Shown: positions 10,334 to 22,076 of the stretch, piece by piece
Position numbering within the stretch: the stretch's first letter is position 1
Layout: each line of letters starts with the position of its first letter
Assembly: GCA_964371405.1 (NCBI GenBank)
Contig: CAYJLV010000022.1
Span: 1-64,000, forward strand
DNA from: JAMHWF01 sp964371405
GTDB taxonomy: Bacteria; Pseudomonadota; Gammaproteobacteria; Burkholderiales; Burkholderiaceae_C
Direction: 5' to 3'
Length of the DNA: 64,000 bases
Translations under genes and position numbers: made by a program
The notes under the pieces: generated by a model
Databases searched by the model: none
What the model was told of the DNA's origin: nothing
What the model saw: only the letters and a program-made list of their open reading frames with translations

Positions 10334-11185
10334 TCACTCGAAGCGCCCGGCGCGCAACCACTTCGTCGCGACCCACTTCTCGCCGGCGCCGACCGGCGCG
10401 CCGCCGTGCAGCGTGCGCGTCATCGGGTGCGGGCGGTCGTAGGCGAAGAACACGGCGTTTCCCTTTACGGGTGCGACGTCGAGACCGACGTCGGGGAATG
10501 TGGTGGCCCCGCCCTGCGCCGGCGTGTTGAGGTAGCACACGAGCGAGCCCACGCGCTGGCCGCCACGCGCGAGGATGGCGGGCGTGCCGGGCGCTGCCGG
10601 ATCGAAGTAGTCGTAGTGCGGCTTGTATTCGGCGCCGCGCCCGTAGCGCAGGATCTGCAGGCCTTCGCCGTTCTCGACCGGCCAGTTCAGCAGCGCCGCG
10701 ATGCGCGCCTCGATGCGCTCGCACAGTACGGTCTCGGTGCGGCGGAAGAACATGCCCTCGCTGGTGCGCGCCGCGTTGGTCTCGCTGCCGCCGCTGCGCA
10801 TGTCGACCGTCTCGGAACGCGCCAGCCGCTCGCGCGCAAGAGCGACCAGCGCGTCGCACTCGTCGCCCGCGAGCAGCCCGCCGAAGACGATGATGCGCGG
10901 ATGACGCAGCGTCATCAGCACCTGCACGTCGCGGTCGTGCGCGCGCAGCGTCGAGGGCGCATCGGCCAGGTCGGGCCCGGGCACCGGCGACAACGGCGGC
11001 AGGTCATGGGCGCGCGCATGCTCGTCGAGCCAGGTCTGCAGCGTGGTCTCCAGCGCGGCGGCGGCGACTTCGTCGTCCCAGCCGCTGTCGCGCATCGACT
11101 GCAGCACAGCCTGCGGCGGATGGCCCGCCCGTGCCTGCGCGACGATCCACTGCTGCAACTCGGGCGTGACCCGCTGAGAAGTCAT
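10334..11185 (-). CDS. 2-oxoglutarate/Fe(II) oxygenase, prolyl 4-hydroxylase-like
   Basis: A 283-residue cytosolic protein. The N-terminal ~70 residues form a small helical region (VTPELQQWIVAQARAGHPPQ), followed by a P4Hc-type dioxygenase domain (about residues 110-283). Iron ligands are visible as H and D in EYKPHYDYFD and the distal H in TRTLHGGAPV; the 2-oxoglutarate-binding lysine is in EKWVATKWLR. The segment RTSEGMFF is typical of bacterial prolyl hydroxylases, some of which modify elongation factor Tu. The substrate here is not known. The start was set at MTSQRVTPELQQ (11185); the extra codons to 11254 look non-coding. It is divergent from the next gene. Confidence 0.85.
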   Translation of the reverse strand: MTSQRVTPELQQWIVAQARAGHPPQAVLQSMRDSGWDDEVAAAALETTLQTWLDEHARAHDLPPLSPVPGPDLADAPSTLRAHDRDVQVLMTLRHPRIIVFGGLLAGDECDALVALARERLARSETVDMRSGGSETNAARTSEGMFFRRTETVLCERIEARIAALLNWPVENGEGLQILRYGRGAEYKPHYDYFDPAAPGTPAILARGGQRVGSLVCYLNTPAQGGATTFPDVGLDVAPVKGNAVFFAYDRPHPMTRTLHGGAPVGAGEKWVATKWLRAGRFE

Positions 11186-11335
11186 ACGGCGATTCTGCCA
11201 AAGCGCCTGCTGCGGGCAGCATCCGACGCCCCTGTAACAGGGGCCCGCCGTCATGCCGCAGCGTGCAATAGGTCCACGGCAAGCCGCGGCCGTTTCGCCA
11301 GAATCGTCACTTCCCCCTTCCCTTTGCTACTCGCC

Positions 11336-12049
11336 ATGCGCAACAGCCGTACCGCCACCTGGCTCGCCCAACTCCTGGCAGGCTTCGCACTGATCGGCGG
11401 CGGAGTGCAGGTGGCATGGGTCTTCTGGCCGAGCTCGACGACGGTTGCGGCGAGCAGCCTGGGCGCGGCGGCGCTCGGGCTGGCGCTCGTCGTCTGGGCG
11501 GAGTCGCGCGAGCGCTCGCGCCGGCTGTTACGCGGCGCGCAGCGCTCGCTGCAGTTGCCCGCGGAATGGAGCGTCGAGCTCGATCTGCCGCTGCCCGAAG
11601 GCGGCGGCACGGCGCCGATCGCCATCACGCGCAGCGATCGCGCCTGCTTCGTCGTCGGCGTTCGGCCCTGGCGGCAGGTCAGCCTGCGCAAGGAGATCAC
11701 CGGCCGCGAGCAGGCGCTGCTCGGACCCAACGGCAAGGAGCTCGCGCCCGCGCAGCTCGCCGACCTGACGCGCGCCGCGACGGCGCTCGGTGCGCAGGCC
11801 GTGCTGTGGCTGCCGCACGCGCGCGAGCCGCGCAGCCTGCGTCCTGCGGCCCGCAACCTGATCGTCGTGATGGGATCGGCGCGCCACCTCAAGCATGCGC
11901 TGCTCGGCGCCGAGGTGGCCGGGCCGCGCACCGCGCCCGTGCCCGCGCCCGAAACGACGCCCGCGCCGGCGGTGCAGCGGCCCGCCTCGGCCGGTCGAGG
12001 CAGGGTTGCCGCCACAGCGCCGAATGCGGCAGTGACCGCAGGCCGCTGA
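11336..12049 (+). CDS. Membrane-anchored hypothetical protein (weak NERD-like character)
   Basis: A 237-residue protein with two N-terminal transmembrane helices (WLAQLLAGFALIGGGVQVAW and the segment around SSLGAAALGLALVVW) and a cytosolic domain of about 130 residues. The latter (PIAITRSDRACFVVGVRPWR, then ITGREQALLGPNGKELAPAQ) is reminiscent of the NERD nuclease-related domain, but the catalytic E-x-K is not evident. I treat function as unknown. The C-terminal ~45 residues are Ala/Pro-rich and probably disordered. The start at MRNSRTATW was chosen because it begins directly before the first helix; the much longer upstream reading is antisense to the oxygenase gene. Confidence 0.6.
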   Translation: MRNSRTATWLAQLLAGFALIGGGVQVAWVFWPSSTTVAASSLGAAALGLALVVWAESRERSRRLLRGAQRSLQLPAEWSVELDLPLPEGGGTAPIAITRSDRACFVVGVRPWRQVSLRKEITGREQALLGPNGKELAPAQLADLTRAATALGAQAVLWLPHAREPRSLRPAARNLIVVMGSARHLKHALLGAEVAGPRTAPVPAPETTPAPAVQRPASAGRGRVAATAPNAAVTAGR

Positions 12050-12058
12050 CGCGCATAT

Positions 12059-15196
<3,138 letters not shown>

Positions 15197-15234
15197 GGCG
15201 GATCACTGCAACGCTTCGAGGGCGCCGACGGGTT

Positions 15235-16770
15235 TCACGCGAAGCGCCCCTGCAGGTACCAGCCCTGCACCTGCTGCGCCGCCGACAGCGGCAGCCGGCC
15301 GCGGAACACCCACACCAGCGAGCCGTCGGCGGCCTGCGCAATGAAGTAGTCGCGCGCGGCGGGCGCGCCGTCCCACCACCCGGTCTCGATGCGCTCGGGG
15401 CCGCACAGCAGTTGCAGCGGCGCGCCGTCGAGCAGCGGCAGGTCGCGCCGCTCGGCCAGCGGTTCGGGCTCGGGCAGCAGCCAGGCCGGCCGCGAGGTGC
15501 GCGGCGTGCCGCGCGGCGGCGCGCGGCGCGCGGCAGCATCGCCGGCCGCGACAGGCAACGCCGCGCCGGCACGCTCGGGGCGGTGGTCTTCGATGCGCGC
15601 GAGCCGCTGCACCTGCTGCGCGCCCAGCCGCGCCTGCAGACGCTCGATCAGGCGCAGCAGCCCTTCGCTCTCGCCGGCCGGCGCGGCGAACAACTGCCCG
15701 TTGGGCGGCGCGGCATGCACGATGTCGCTGCACTGCAGATGCAGCTCGAACGCCGGCGCGGCGAGCTGCATGCGCGCCAGGTGCTCGCGCAGCAGCAACT
15801 GCAGATGGGCTGCGTCGCACGACGGTTCGGCCAGCGCGATCTCGAGGCGCGTCGGCGGCTGCGCCGCGCCGCGCTGCCGCGACTCGTGCCGCAGGCTCAG
15901 CGTGCAGCGGCGCACGCGTGCCTGCTGCGCCTGCGCCCACGCCACCAGGCGCTGCAGCAGCACGCCGGCGCCGTGCACGAGCTGCGAACTCGTGTCGGCG
16001 CGCTCCCACAGCTCGAGCCGGCTCTCGAAGACGGCAGGCGGCACGACCCGGCAGCGCGGATCGGGGGCGGCGCCGAGCGCGCGGTCGAGCTCGTCGAGCA
16101 GCGCCGCGCCGAAACGGCGCGCCAGCCCGGCGCGCGGCAGGCGCAGCAGATCGCCGACGCTGCACAGCCCCATGCCCTGCAGTGCGTCCCAGTGCTGCCG
16201 GCCAGGGCCGAGCAGGTGCACCGGCAGATCGGCCAGCCTCCGGCGCAACGCCGCCTGGTCGGCGCAATGCAGCGGCTCGGGCGCTGCCGCCGTCGCATCG
16301 CCGTGCAGGCCGATGCTGCGCGCCAGCCAGTCCGCCGCCTGCGCCGTCGGCGCGCTGGCGATGCAGACACGGTGGCCGAGCGGCGCGAACGCAGCGCGCA
16401 AGCGCTGCAGCAGCCGCTCGCGCCCGCCGAAGCAGCGCAGGCTGGCCTGCACTTCCATCAGCACCAGCGACCGATCGGGCGGCGCCAGCGTGACGGCAGG
16501 GGTGAAGGCCAGCGCCGCATGCGCCACGCCGGCCAGCGCCTGCGCGTCGCGCTGCGCGTCGGCTTGGCCGATGCGCAGCTGCGGCGCCAGCGCGAGCGCC
16601 GTCGCGCGGCGCATGCCGGGCCGGATGCCGAGGTGCTGTGCAGCGGCGCTGGCCTGCACAACGCGCAGGTCGTCGAGCAGCGCCAGCGGCTCGACCCGCG
16701 CTTCGGCCGGCAGCGATGCCGCAAAGGTTTCCAGCGGCAATGCGGGCAGGTGCAGGCCGATCCACAGCAT
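15235..16770 (-). CDS. imuB: ImuB, inactive Y-family polymerase-like protein of the mutasome
   Basis: A 511-residue protein of the DinB/UmuC superfamily. It starts MLWIGLHLPALPLETFA: where active Y-family polymerases carry a metal-binding aspartate, ImuB proteins do not, so it acts as a hub binding the beta clamp, ImuA and DnaE2. Y-family features further on include LALAPQL, RSLVLMEVQASLRCFGG and GLCSVGDLLRLPRAGLARRF (helix-hairpin-helix). The C-terminus ends WYLQGRFA, a usual ImuB ending. It lies between imuA (22-base gap) and dnaE2. The start at 16770 was chosen because it begins the conserved N-terminus. Confidence 0.92.
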   Translation of the reverse strand: MLWIGLHLPALPLETFAASLPAEARVEPLALLDDLRVVQASAAAQHLGIRPGMRRATALALAPQLRIGQADAQRDAQALAGVAHAALAFTPAVTLAPPDRSLVLMEVQASLRCFGGRERLLQRLRAAFAPLGHRVCIASAPTAQAADWLARSIGLHGDATAAAPEPLHCADQAALRRRLADLPVHLLGPGRQHWDALQGMGLCSVGDLLRLPRAGLARRFGAALLDELDRALGAAPDPRCRVVPPAVFESRLELWERADTSSQLVHGAGVLLQRLVAWAQAQQARVRRCTLSLRHESRQRGAAQPPTRLEIALAEPSCDAAHLQLLLREHLARMQLAAPAFELHLQCSDIVHAAPPNGQLFAAPAGESEGLLRLIERLQARLGAQQVQRLARIEDHRPERAGAALPVAAGDAAARRAPPRGTPRTSRPAWLLPEPEPLAERRDLPLLDGAPLQLLCGPERIETGWWDGAPAARDYFIAQAADGSLVWVFRGRLPLSAAQQVQGWYLQGRFA

Positions 16771-16792
16771 GGCGAAAGGCCCATCGCAATCG

Positions 16793-17536
16793 TCAAGCGG
16801 TGTGCGCCGGCTCGGCCCGCGCGGCCTCGCGCGCCGCCAGCGACGCGGCCACCGGCGCCGGCAGGACGGCCGGCAGCGACAGCATGAGCGGCTGTGCCAG
16901 CGGGGGACCGCGGCGCTTGAGCACGCGCACGGCCAGCCGGTCGGCGCCGGCGCAGCGCAGCGCCAGCCGCAGCGGCGCGGCGCTCGGCCGCTCGGCGGCG
17001 GCGGCTTCGCGCAGCACGAAGGCCGGCCCGTCGTGTGCCTGCGCCGCGAGTTGCAGCCGGCGCAGCCGCTCGGCGCGCAGGCGCGGCGGCAGCCAGGCCA
17101 GCACGGCACCGACATGGCCGCTCGCGAGCGCCCGCTCGAGCGCCCAGGCGGTATCACCGCCGCCATCAGGACGGGCCGGCTGCGCGGGCCGCGTGCTGAC
17201 GATGAGCAGCCGTTCGGACTCGATGCCCCATTGCGCCAGCGCCCAGCCCGACAGCGCCGCCGGCGGATCGAACAGCATCGCGCTGCGCCCCTCGCGCAGC
17301 GTCGCGGCCAGGCAGGGGCTGAGCAGGCGGATCTCGCCGACACCGGCGTGCGGCAGCAACAGCTCCGTCAGCGCGGCGCGCGGCCAGCCGCCGCCGGGCA
17401 GTTGCGCGTCGAGCCCGGGGTAGCCGCTGGGCAGGGCTCGCGCACCACCGCCGCCGAGCTGGTGGGCGCGCCACAGCGCAGGGTGCAGGGATTCGAGACG
17501 CTCGGCCGGCGCCACGGTGACTTCGGAAGGGTTCAT
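16793..17536 (-). CDS. imuA: ImuA, RecA-like translesion synthesis factor
   Basis: A 247-residue protein of the ImuA (SulA/RecA-like) family, the first gene of the SOS mutasome operon. The family-typical start region LHPALWRAHQLG and LPSGYPGLDAQLPGGGWPRA are present, followed by the degenerate RecA fold (TELLLPHAGVGEIRLLSP, LLIVSTRPAQPARPD). A functional Walker A is not evident, as usual. ImuA binds RecA and ImuB and is needed for induced mutagenesis. A perfect LexA operator lies nine bases upstream of its start codon. Confidence 0.9.
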   Translation of the reverse strand: MNPSEVTVAPAERLESLHPALWRAHQLGGGGARALPSGYPGLDAQLPGGGWPRAALTELLLPHAGVGEIRLLSPCLAATLREGRSAMLFDPPAALSGWALAQWGIESERLLIVSTRPAQPARPDGGGDTAWALERALASGHVGAVLAWLPPRLRAERLRRLQLAAQAHDGPAFVLREAAAAERPSAAPLRLALRCAGADRLAVRVLKRRGPPLAQPLMLSLPAVLPAPVAASLAAREAARAEPAHTA

Positions 17537-17545
17537 CGTCGGAAA

Positions 17546-17561
17546 CTGTATATTTATACAG
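17546..17561 (-). promoter_or_regulatory. LexA operator (SOS box)
   Basis: CTGTATATTTATACAG is a perfect CTG-N10-CAG LexA site of the CTGT-AT-rich-ACAG type. It sits nine bases upstream of the imuA start codon and so places imuA-imuB-dnaE2 under DNA-damage control. It stands out as AT-rich in a GC-rich region. Confidence 0.95.
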
Positions 17562-17611
17562 CATCCGGAACCCCGTGATTGCCCAGGATTGCGGCGGGCG
17601 TGTCGCGGCGG

Positions 17612-18934
17612 TCAGCCGATCATTCCGGGCAGCGCCGTGGCGATCGCGGGGAACCAGAACACCGCCGCCAGCAGCAGCAGGCTCATCGCCACGTAGGGCA
17701 CGACGGCGCGAAAAATGTGCGCCATCGTCACTTCGGGCGGTGCGACGCCGCGCATCGTCATCAGCAGCAGGCCGTGCGGCGGCAGCAGCAGGCCGAGCTG
17801 CATGCAGATCAGGAACATGACGCCGAACCAGATCGGGTCGATCGCCAGTGCCTGCACGATCGGCATGAAGATCGGCAGCGTGATCATCATCATGCTGACC
17901 TGGTCGATGAAGACGCCCAGGAAGATCAGCAGCAGCATCATGCCGACGACGATCATCGGCGTCGACAGTCCCTGGCCGGTGATGAACTGCACCAGCCCGT
18001 TGCTCGCACCCGAGAACGACAGGATCTGCGCGAACGTCGTGGCGCCGAGGATGATGAACAGGATCATCCCCGAGATGCCGGCCGTGCCCTTGAGCGCCCT
18101 GAGCATCGCATCGGCGCTGAGCGCCCGGTAGGCCATCGCGAGCACGACGGTGGCGAAGGCGCCGAGCGCGGCGCACTCGGTGGGTGTGGCCCAGCCTGCC
18201 GCCAGCGCGCCGACGACGACGCCGAAGATCGACAGCGTCGGCAGCACGTAGCGCACGAACGGGCTCCAGCGCTGCCAGCCGCGGTACTCGACGGCGTCGT
18301 CCGCCGCCCCCGGCGCGAGGCCGGGCTTCGTGCGCACGCGCACGACGATCCACAGCACGAACGCGATCGACAGGATCACGCCGGGCAGCACGCCGCCGAT
18401 CAGCAGCTTGGAGATCGAGATGCCCGACAGCGACCCGAGCAGCACGGTCAGCGCCGACGGCGGAATCAGCATGTCGACGGCGCCGATCGCCATCAGCGGG
18501 CCGGTCGCCAGCGTCGGGTGATAGCCGCGCGCCAGCATGATCGGCAGCATCAGCGAGCCGAGCATCGCCGTCGTCGCGATCGTCGAGCCCGAGATCGCCG
18601 AGAACACGGTACCGGCCACGACGGCGACGACGGCGAGCCGCCCCGGCACGCGGCGGATCAGGCGCTCGACGCCCTCGATCACCTTCAGCGCGAGGCCGGT
18701 GTGGAACAGCACCTCGCCCATCAGCACGAACAGCGGGATCGGCGTCAGCGAGAACGCCGTCACCGAGCCGACGCTGCTGCGCGCGAGCTGCACCAGCCCC
18801 GATTCGCCGCCCATGTAGATCCAGGCACCGACGAGGTTGACGGCGATGAAGGTCAGCGCGACCGGCATGCCGATGAACAGCAGCACGGTCGAGCCGCCCA
18901 GCATCATCGCGGCAGCGAACCCCCAGCCGCTCAT
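17612..18934 (-). CDS. dctM: TRAP transporter large permease (DctM type)
   Basis: A 440-residue, 12-14 helix membrane protein of the DctM family, the ion-coupled transport subunit of a TRAP system. Typical segments are GMPVALTFIAVNLVGAWIYM, GEVLFHTGLALKVIEGVERL, FSAISGSTIATTAMLGSLML and SALTVLLGSLSGISISKLLI. It is the last gene of the iorA-iorB-dctP-dctQ-dctM operon, 69 bases after dctQ. With its partners it should import an organic acid across the inner membrane, energised by the sodium or proton gradient. Confidence 0.93.
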   Translation of the reverse strand: MSGWGFAAAMMLGGSTVLLFIGMPVALTFIAVNLVGAWIYMGGESGLVQLARSSVGSVTAFSLTPIPLFVLMGEVLFHTGLALKVIEGVERLIRRVPGRLAVVAVVAGTVFSAISGSTIATTAMLGSLMLPIMLARGYHPTLATGPLMAIGAVDMLIPPSALTVLLGSLSGISISKLLIGGVLPGVILSIAFVLWIVVRVRTKPGLAPGAADDAVEYRGWQRWSPFVRYVLPTLSIFGVVVGALAAGWATPTECAALGAFATVVLAMAYRALSADAMLRALKGTAGISGMILFIILGATTFAQILSFSGASNGLVQFITGQGLSTPMIVVGMMLLLIFLGVFIDQVSMMMITLPIFMPIVQALAIDPIWFGVMFLICMQLGLLLPPHGLLLMTMRGVAPPEVTMAHIFRAVVPYVAMSLLLLAAVFWFPAIATALPGMIG

Positions 18935-19003
18935 AGGGCATCCTCCGGCCTGGCGGCCTGCGGAATTCGCCTGGGGGCGGCCCGGCGGCTCATCGAAGCC
19001 CCC

Positions 19004-19582
19004 TCATGCCGCGCTCACGGCGTCGTGGCGCGGCCCGCGCGGGCCGTCGATCAGGCGCAGCATGCGAAACACCATCTCGATGCCGAGCAGCATGAACACG
19101 GCGGGCAGCGGCGCGAGTGCCCACCACTCGGGCGTGATCAGCGTGCGGATGTTGACCGCCCCCGCGGCATGGCTGGCCCACGCCGCCTGCGCGCCGTACC
19201 AGGCGATGGCGGCGCAGCAGGCCAGTCCCAGCACGTCGCCGACGAGTTCGAGCCCCCACGCGACGCGCGGCGGCAGCGCCTGCAGCACGATGTCGACGCG
19301 GATGTGCTGCCCCTGCCGCAACAGCCACGGCGCGACGCTCATCGTGATCAGGTAGAGCATCAGCTCCGAGATCTCGGTGCTCCACGGCAGCCCCTGCGGT
19401 CCGCTCTGCAGCGGCAGGTTGCGCAGCGCCACGTCGGCGACGATGAGCAGCATCATCGCCATCAGGATGGCGCAGCCGGCCAGCGCCAGCGCGGCGAGGA
19501 AGGCGCCGTAGCGCGCCGACAGCAGATCGATCCGCCCGAGCGTCGGGCGCAGCGCCGGCGCGCTACCGCCGGTGTCGGTCAC
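19004..19582 (-). CDS. dctQ: TRAP transporter small permease (DctQ type)
   Basis: A 192-residue protein with four membrane helices, the small TRAP subunit. Recognisable parts are LIVADVALRNLPLQSG, WSTEISELMLYLITMSVAPW and the DctQ hallmark RQGQHIRVDIV. It links the binding protein to DctM. Its ATG overlaps the dctP stop by four bases, indicating coupled translation. Confidence 0.9.
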   Translation of the reverse strand: MTDTGGSAPALRPTLGRIDLLSARYGAFLAALALAGCAILMAMMLLIVADVALRNLPLQSGPQGLPWSTEISELMLYLITMSVAPWLLRQGQHIRVDIVLQALPPRVAWGLELVGDVLGLACCAAIAWYGAQAAWASHAAGAVNIRTLITPEWWALAPLPAVFMLLGIEMVFRMLRLIDGPRGPRHDAVSAA

Positions 19583-20550
19583 GGCTTGGAGAACAGCGGC
19601 TTGAAGCGCGCCGCGATCTCGGGGCTCTGCTTCATCGCGGCGGCCCAGGCGACGTCATAGGCCTTGTCGCGGAACGCCTTGGCCGTCGCATCGTCGAAGC
19701 GGATCGTCTCGATGCCGGCCTTCTGCTGGCGCGCCGTCTCGTCGCTCGCGTACTGCGCCCAGAACGTGTTCTGCGCCTCCAGCGCGAGCACCTGTTTCTG
19801 AAGGTAGTCGCGCTGCGCCGCGCTGAGCTTGCGCCAGGCCGCGAGGTTCATGACGAGCGAGACTTCGGCGTCATAGAAGCCGGGGTCGATGCGGTACTTC
19901 GTCTTCTCGTGCCAGTTGGAATCGAAGATGCCGCCGATCGGCCAGCCATAGCCGTCGACGACGCCGCGCTCGAGCGCCGTGTACAGCTCACCGGGCGGCG
20001 TCGAGATCACGCTCGCGTTGAGCGCCTGGAAGAACTCGCGATACACCGGCGTGATGCGGATCTTCTGCCCGGTGAGGTCGGGCTTGTCGATCTTCTTGTT
20101 CGTATAGACGTGGAACGGCTGGTTTTCGAGCACGCGCGCCAGGTACTGCACGCCGCCCTTCTCGTTCCAGACCTTGTTGATCGCGTCGAAGGCGCCGTTG
20201 CGGCGCTGCTCGGCCACCGTGACCTGCGTGAGCTTGAGGAAGTCGGCCTCGGGCATCACGTTGGTGTAGAAGGCGCCGGTGTTGAGCGCCATGTCGACGA
20301 CGCCCGTCTTGACGGCGTTGCCGACCTCGAAGGTCGGGATCGCCTTCGGCCCGCCGATGAAGTTGATCTGCAGCGTGCCCTTGCCCTCGGCGTTGAACTT
20401 CTGGATCCACGGCTGCAGGCGCTGCACGTAGATGATGTTCTCGGGGAACGCACTGACCAGGCGCAGCGTCGTTTCCTGCGCGCCGGCAGCGCCGGCGAAT
20501 CCGGCTGCGGCGAGCAGCGCGGCCATGGTGCGGGTGATGCATCGGATCAT
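19579..20550 (-). CDS. dctP: TRAP transporter periplasmic substrate-binding protein (DctP type)
   Basis: A 323-residue exported protein: signal peptide MIRCITRTMAALLAAAGFAG with cleavage around AGAQ, then a DctP-like solute-binding domain (TTLRLVSAFPENIIYVQRLQ, VGNAVKTGVVDMALNTGAFY, LTGQKIRITPVYREFFQALN, and ALERGVVDGYGWPIGGIFDS). The arginine in KIRITPVYREFF corresponds to the position that usually binds a carboxylate. The ligand is likely an organic or aromatic oxo-acid, inferred from the neighbouring iorA and iorB genes. Its start overlaps the iorB stop by four bases. Confidence 0.9.
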   Translation of the reverse strand: MIRCITRTMAALLAAAGFAGAAGAQETTLRLVSAFPENIIYVQRLQPWIQKFNAEGKGTLQINFIGGPKAIPTFEVGNAVKTGVVDMALNTGAFYTNVMPEADFLKLTQVTVAEQRRNGAFDAINKVWNEKGGVQYLARVLENQPFHVYTNKKIDKPDLTGQKIRITPVYREFFQALNASVISTPPGELYTALERGVVDGYGWPIGGIFDSNWHEKTKYRIDPGFYDAEVSLVMNLAAWRKLSAAQRDYLQKQVLALEAQNTFWAQYASDETARQQKAGIETIRFDDATAKAFRDKAYDVAWAAAMKQSPEIAARFKPLFSKP

Positions 20551-22076
20551 GTCGTCGTCTCCTTTGGGTGATTGTCGTTCCTCGCGCCGCGCGCCTCGAC
20601 CGGCGCCGCGGCGAGCAGTTCGTCGAGCGCGCGGCCGCCGTCGTCGGCGAGCGCAGCGCGGTTGAGATCATGCAGCCGCTGTGCCGCGTCGGGCCGCGGC
20701 TCCAGACGCGGCAGCTCGGTCATCAGGCGCTGGAATGCGGCCCAGCCGCGCGCATGCGTGTCGCCGTAGCCCTTGACCAGCCGCTGCGAGCGCGCGAGCT
20801 CGAGCGCCAGCGCCGGCTGCGCCGGCGCCAGCCGCGCGATCTCGGCCAACCATTCGTCGATCCTGCGCCTCTCCGTCGCGAACCGCAGCGAGCGTCGACG
20901 CATTCCGCGCAGCGACGCGACGGCGTACAGCAGCACAAAGCCGCGCAGCGTCGACGTGCCGACGACGCGGCCGCGCCGGCACAGGCGGTCGACGCCGGCG
21001 CGCGCCCACGGCGTGCCGAGCAGCCAGCGGCCGAAGCGCGCCGGCAGGACGTCGGCAATCTCCTCGGTGCGCGGATGCAGGTATTCGTGGATCGCCAGCT
21101 GCTGCCCGGTCGCGAGCCTCACTTCGGCCGCGACGCGCTCGAAGCGCGACGCGCGCGTCTTCAGGTCGGCCACGCGAACCGCGTCCTCGTAGCTCATCCA
21201 CAGCGCGAGATGGCGCGCTGTCTCGTCGAGCAGGTCGGCACTCGCGGCGCCGCCCAGCGGCTCGAGCCGGTCGAGATACTCGCCCGCGTAGGCGACGTCC
21301 TGGTAGTCGGCCAGGCGCAGGACGGCGTGGCGCAGCGTCGCGCGCGCCGCGGCCGGGAAGCGCTCGCCGATGCGCGCGTCGAGTTCGGCCAGCCGCGGCC
21401 CGAGGGCAGGCGCGGACTCCGCCGCGTGCGAGGCGTCCTCGACTTCGCTGCCGCGCGCGAGTTCGTAGCCGGCCGCGAAGGCGGCGAGGCTCGTGCCCAC
21501 GCCCACGCCGCCGCGCCGGATCGTGGCTTCGAAGGCGTCGCGGTCGAAGGGCAGCGCGCCGCTGCCTGCCAGCGCGCCATACAGCACGGCGCCGATCGGG
21601 CTGCGGCAGCGCTCGGCGACAGCGCCGAAATCGGCTGCCACCAGGCGCAGCGCCGCGGCGCGCGCGCCGTCGAGGATGGCGGCGGAGTCGACCCGGCCGT
21701 CACCCATCGCCATGCGCTCCGTCATCGAGTAGACGCGGTGCGTCGACGCGACCAGCGTCGTGCGCCCGGCGCTCACCAGCCCGCGCTGCAGCGCGCGCGC
21801 GGCCTCCATCAGCTCCGAAGCGACGACGATGTCGACTTCGCCCGGCACCGGTCCGAGCGCGAACACCGGCCGCGCGCCCGGCGGCACGCGGTCTTGGGCG
21901 AGGAACTCGACGTAGTAGACCGTCGCGCCGGTGCGCTGCGCGACGCCGGGCACCGACGTCGCCTGCGCCACGCAGCCGTTGCTCTCGGCCAAGTCGACCA
22001 GCCAGTCGGCGAGCACGCCGCCGCCTTCGCCGCCGAGCGCGAAGATGGCGATCGTGGTGGCCCGCGCGGGCCTCAT
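20547..22076 (-). CDS. iorB: Indolepyruvate:ferredoxin oxidoreductase, beta/gamma subunit
   Basis: A 509-residue protein. The N-terminal ~190 residues match the gamma-type oxidoreductase domain (IAIFALGGEGGGVLADWLVD, VPGVAQRTGATVYYVEF). The remainder is the long C-terminal extension (DUF6537-like) found in the proteobacterial form of IorB (DYQDVAYAGEYLDRLEPL). With IorA it oxidatively decarboxylates aryl-pyruvates to aryl-acetyl-CoA, reducing ferredoxin. I set the start at MRPARATTIAIFALGG, which overlaps the iorA stop by four bases; the in-frame extension upstream is antisense-like. Cytosolic. Confidence 0.9.
   Translation of the reverse strand: MRPARATTIAIFALGGEGGGVLADWLVDLAESNGCVAQATSVPGVAQRTGATVYYVEFLAQDRVPPGARPVFALGPVPGEVDIVVASELMEAARALQRGLVSAGRTTLVASTHRVYSMTERMAMGDGRVDSAAILDGARAAALRLVAADFGAVAERCRSPIGAVLYGALAGSGALPFDRDAFEATIRRGGVGVGTSLAAFAAGYELARGSEVEDASHAAESAPALGPRLAELDARIGERFPAAARATLRHAVLRLADYQDVAYAGEYLDRLEPLGGAASADLLDETARHLALWMSYEDAVRVADLKTRASRFERVAAEVRLATGQQLAIHEYLHPRTEEIADVLPARFGRWLLGTPWARAGVDRLCRRGRVVGTSTLRGFVLLYAVASLRGMRRRSLRFATERRRIDEWLAEIARLAPAQPALALELARSQRLVKGYGDTHARGWAAFQRLMTELPRLEPRPDAAQRLHDLNRAALADDGGRALDELLAAAPVEARGARNDNHPKETTT

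Noticed and set aside
15389..17578. 729-codon reading opposite imuB and imuA
   Set aside because: Ser/Arg/Ala-rich low-complexity shadow; ImuA and ImuB on the other strand have all family features and a LexA box.
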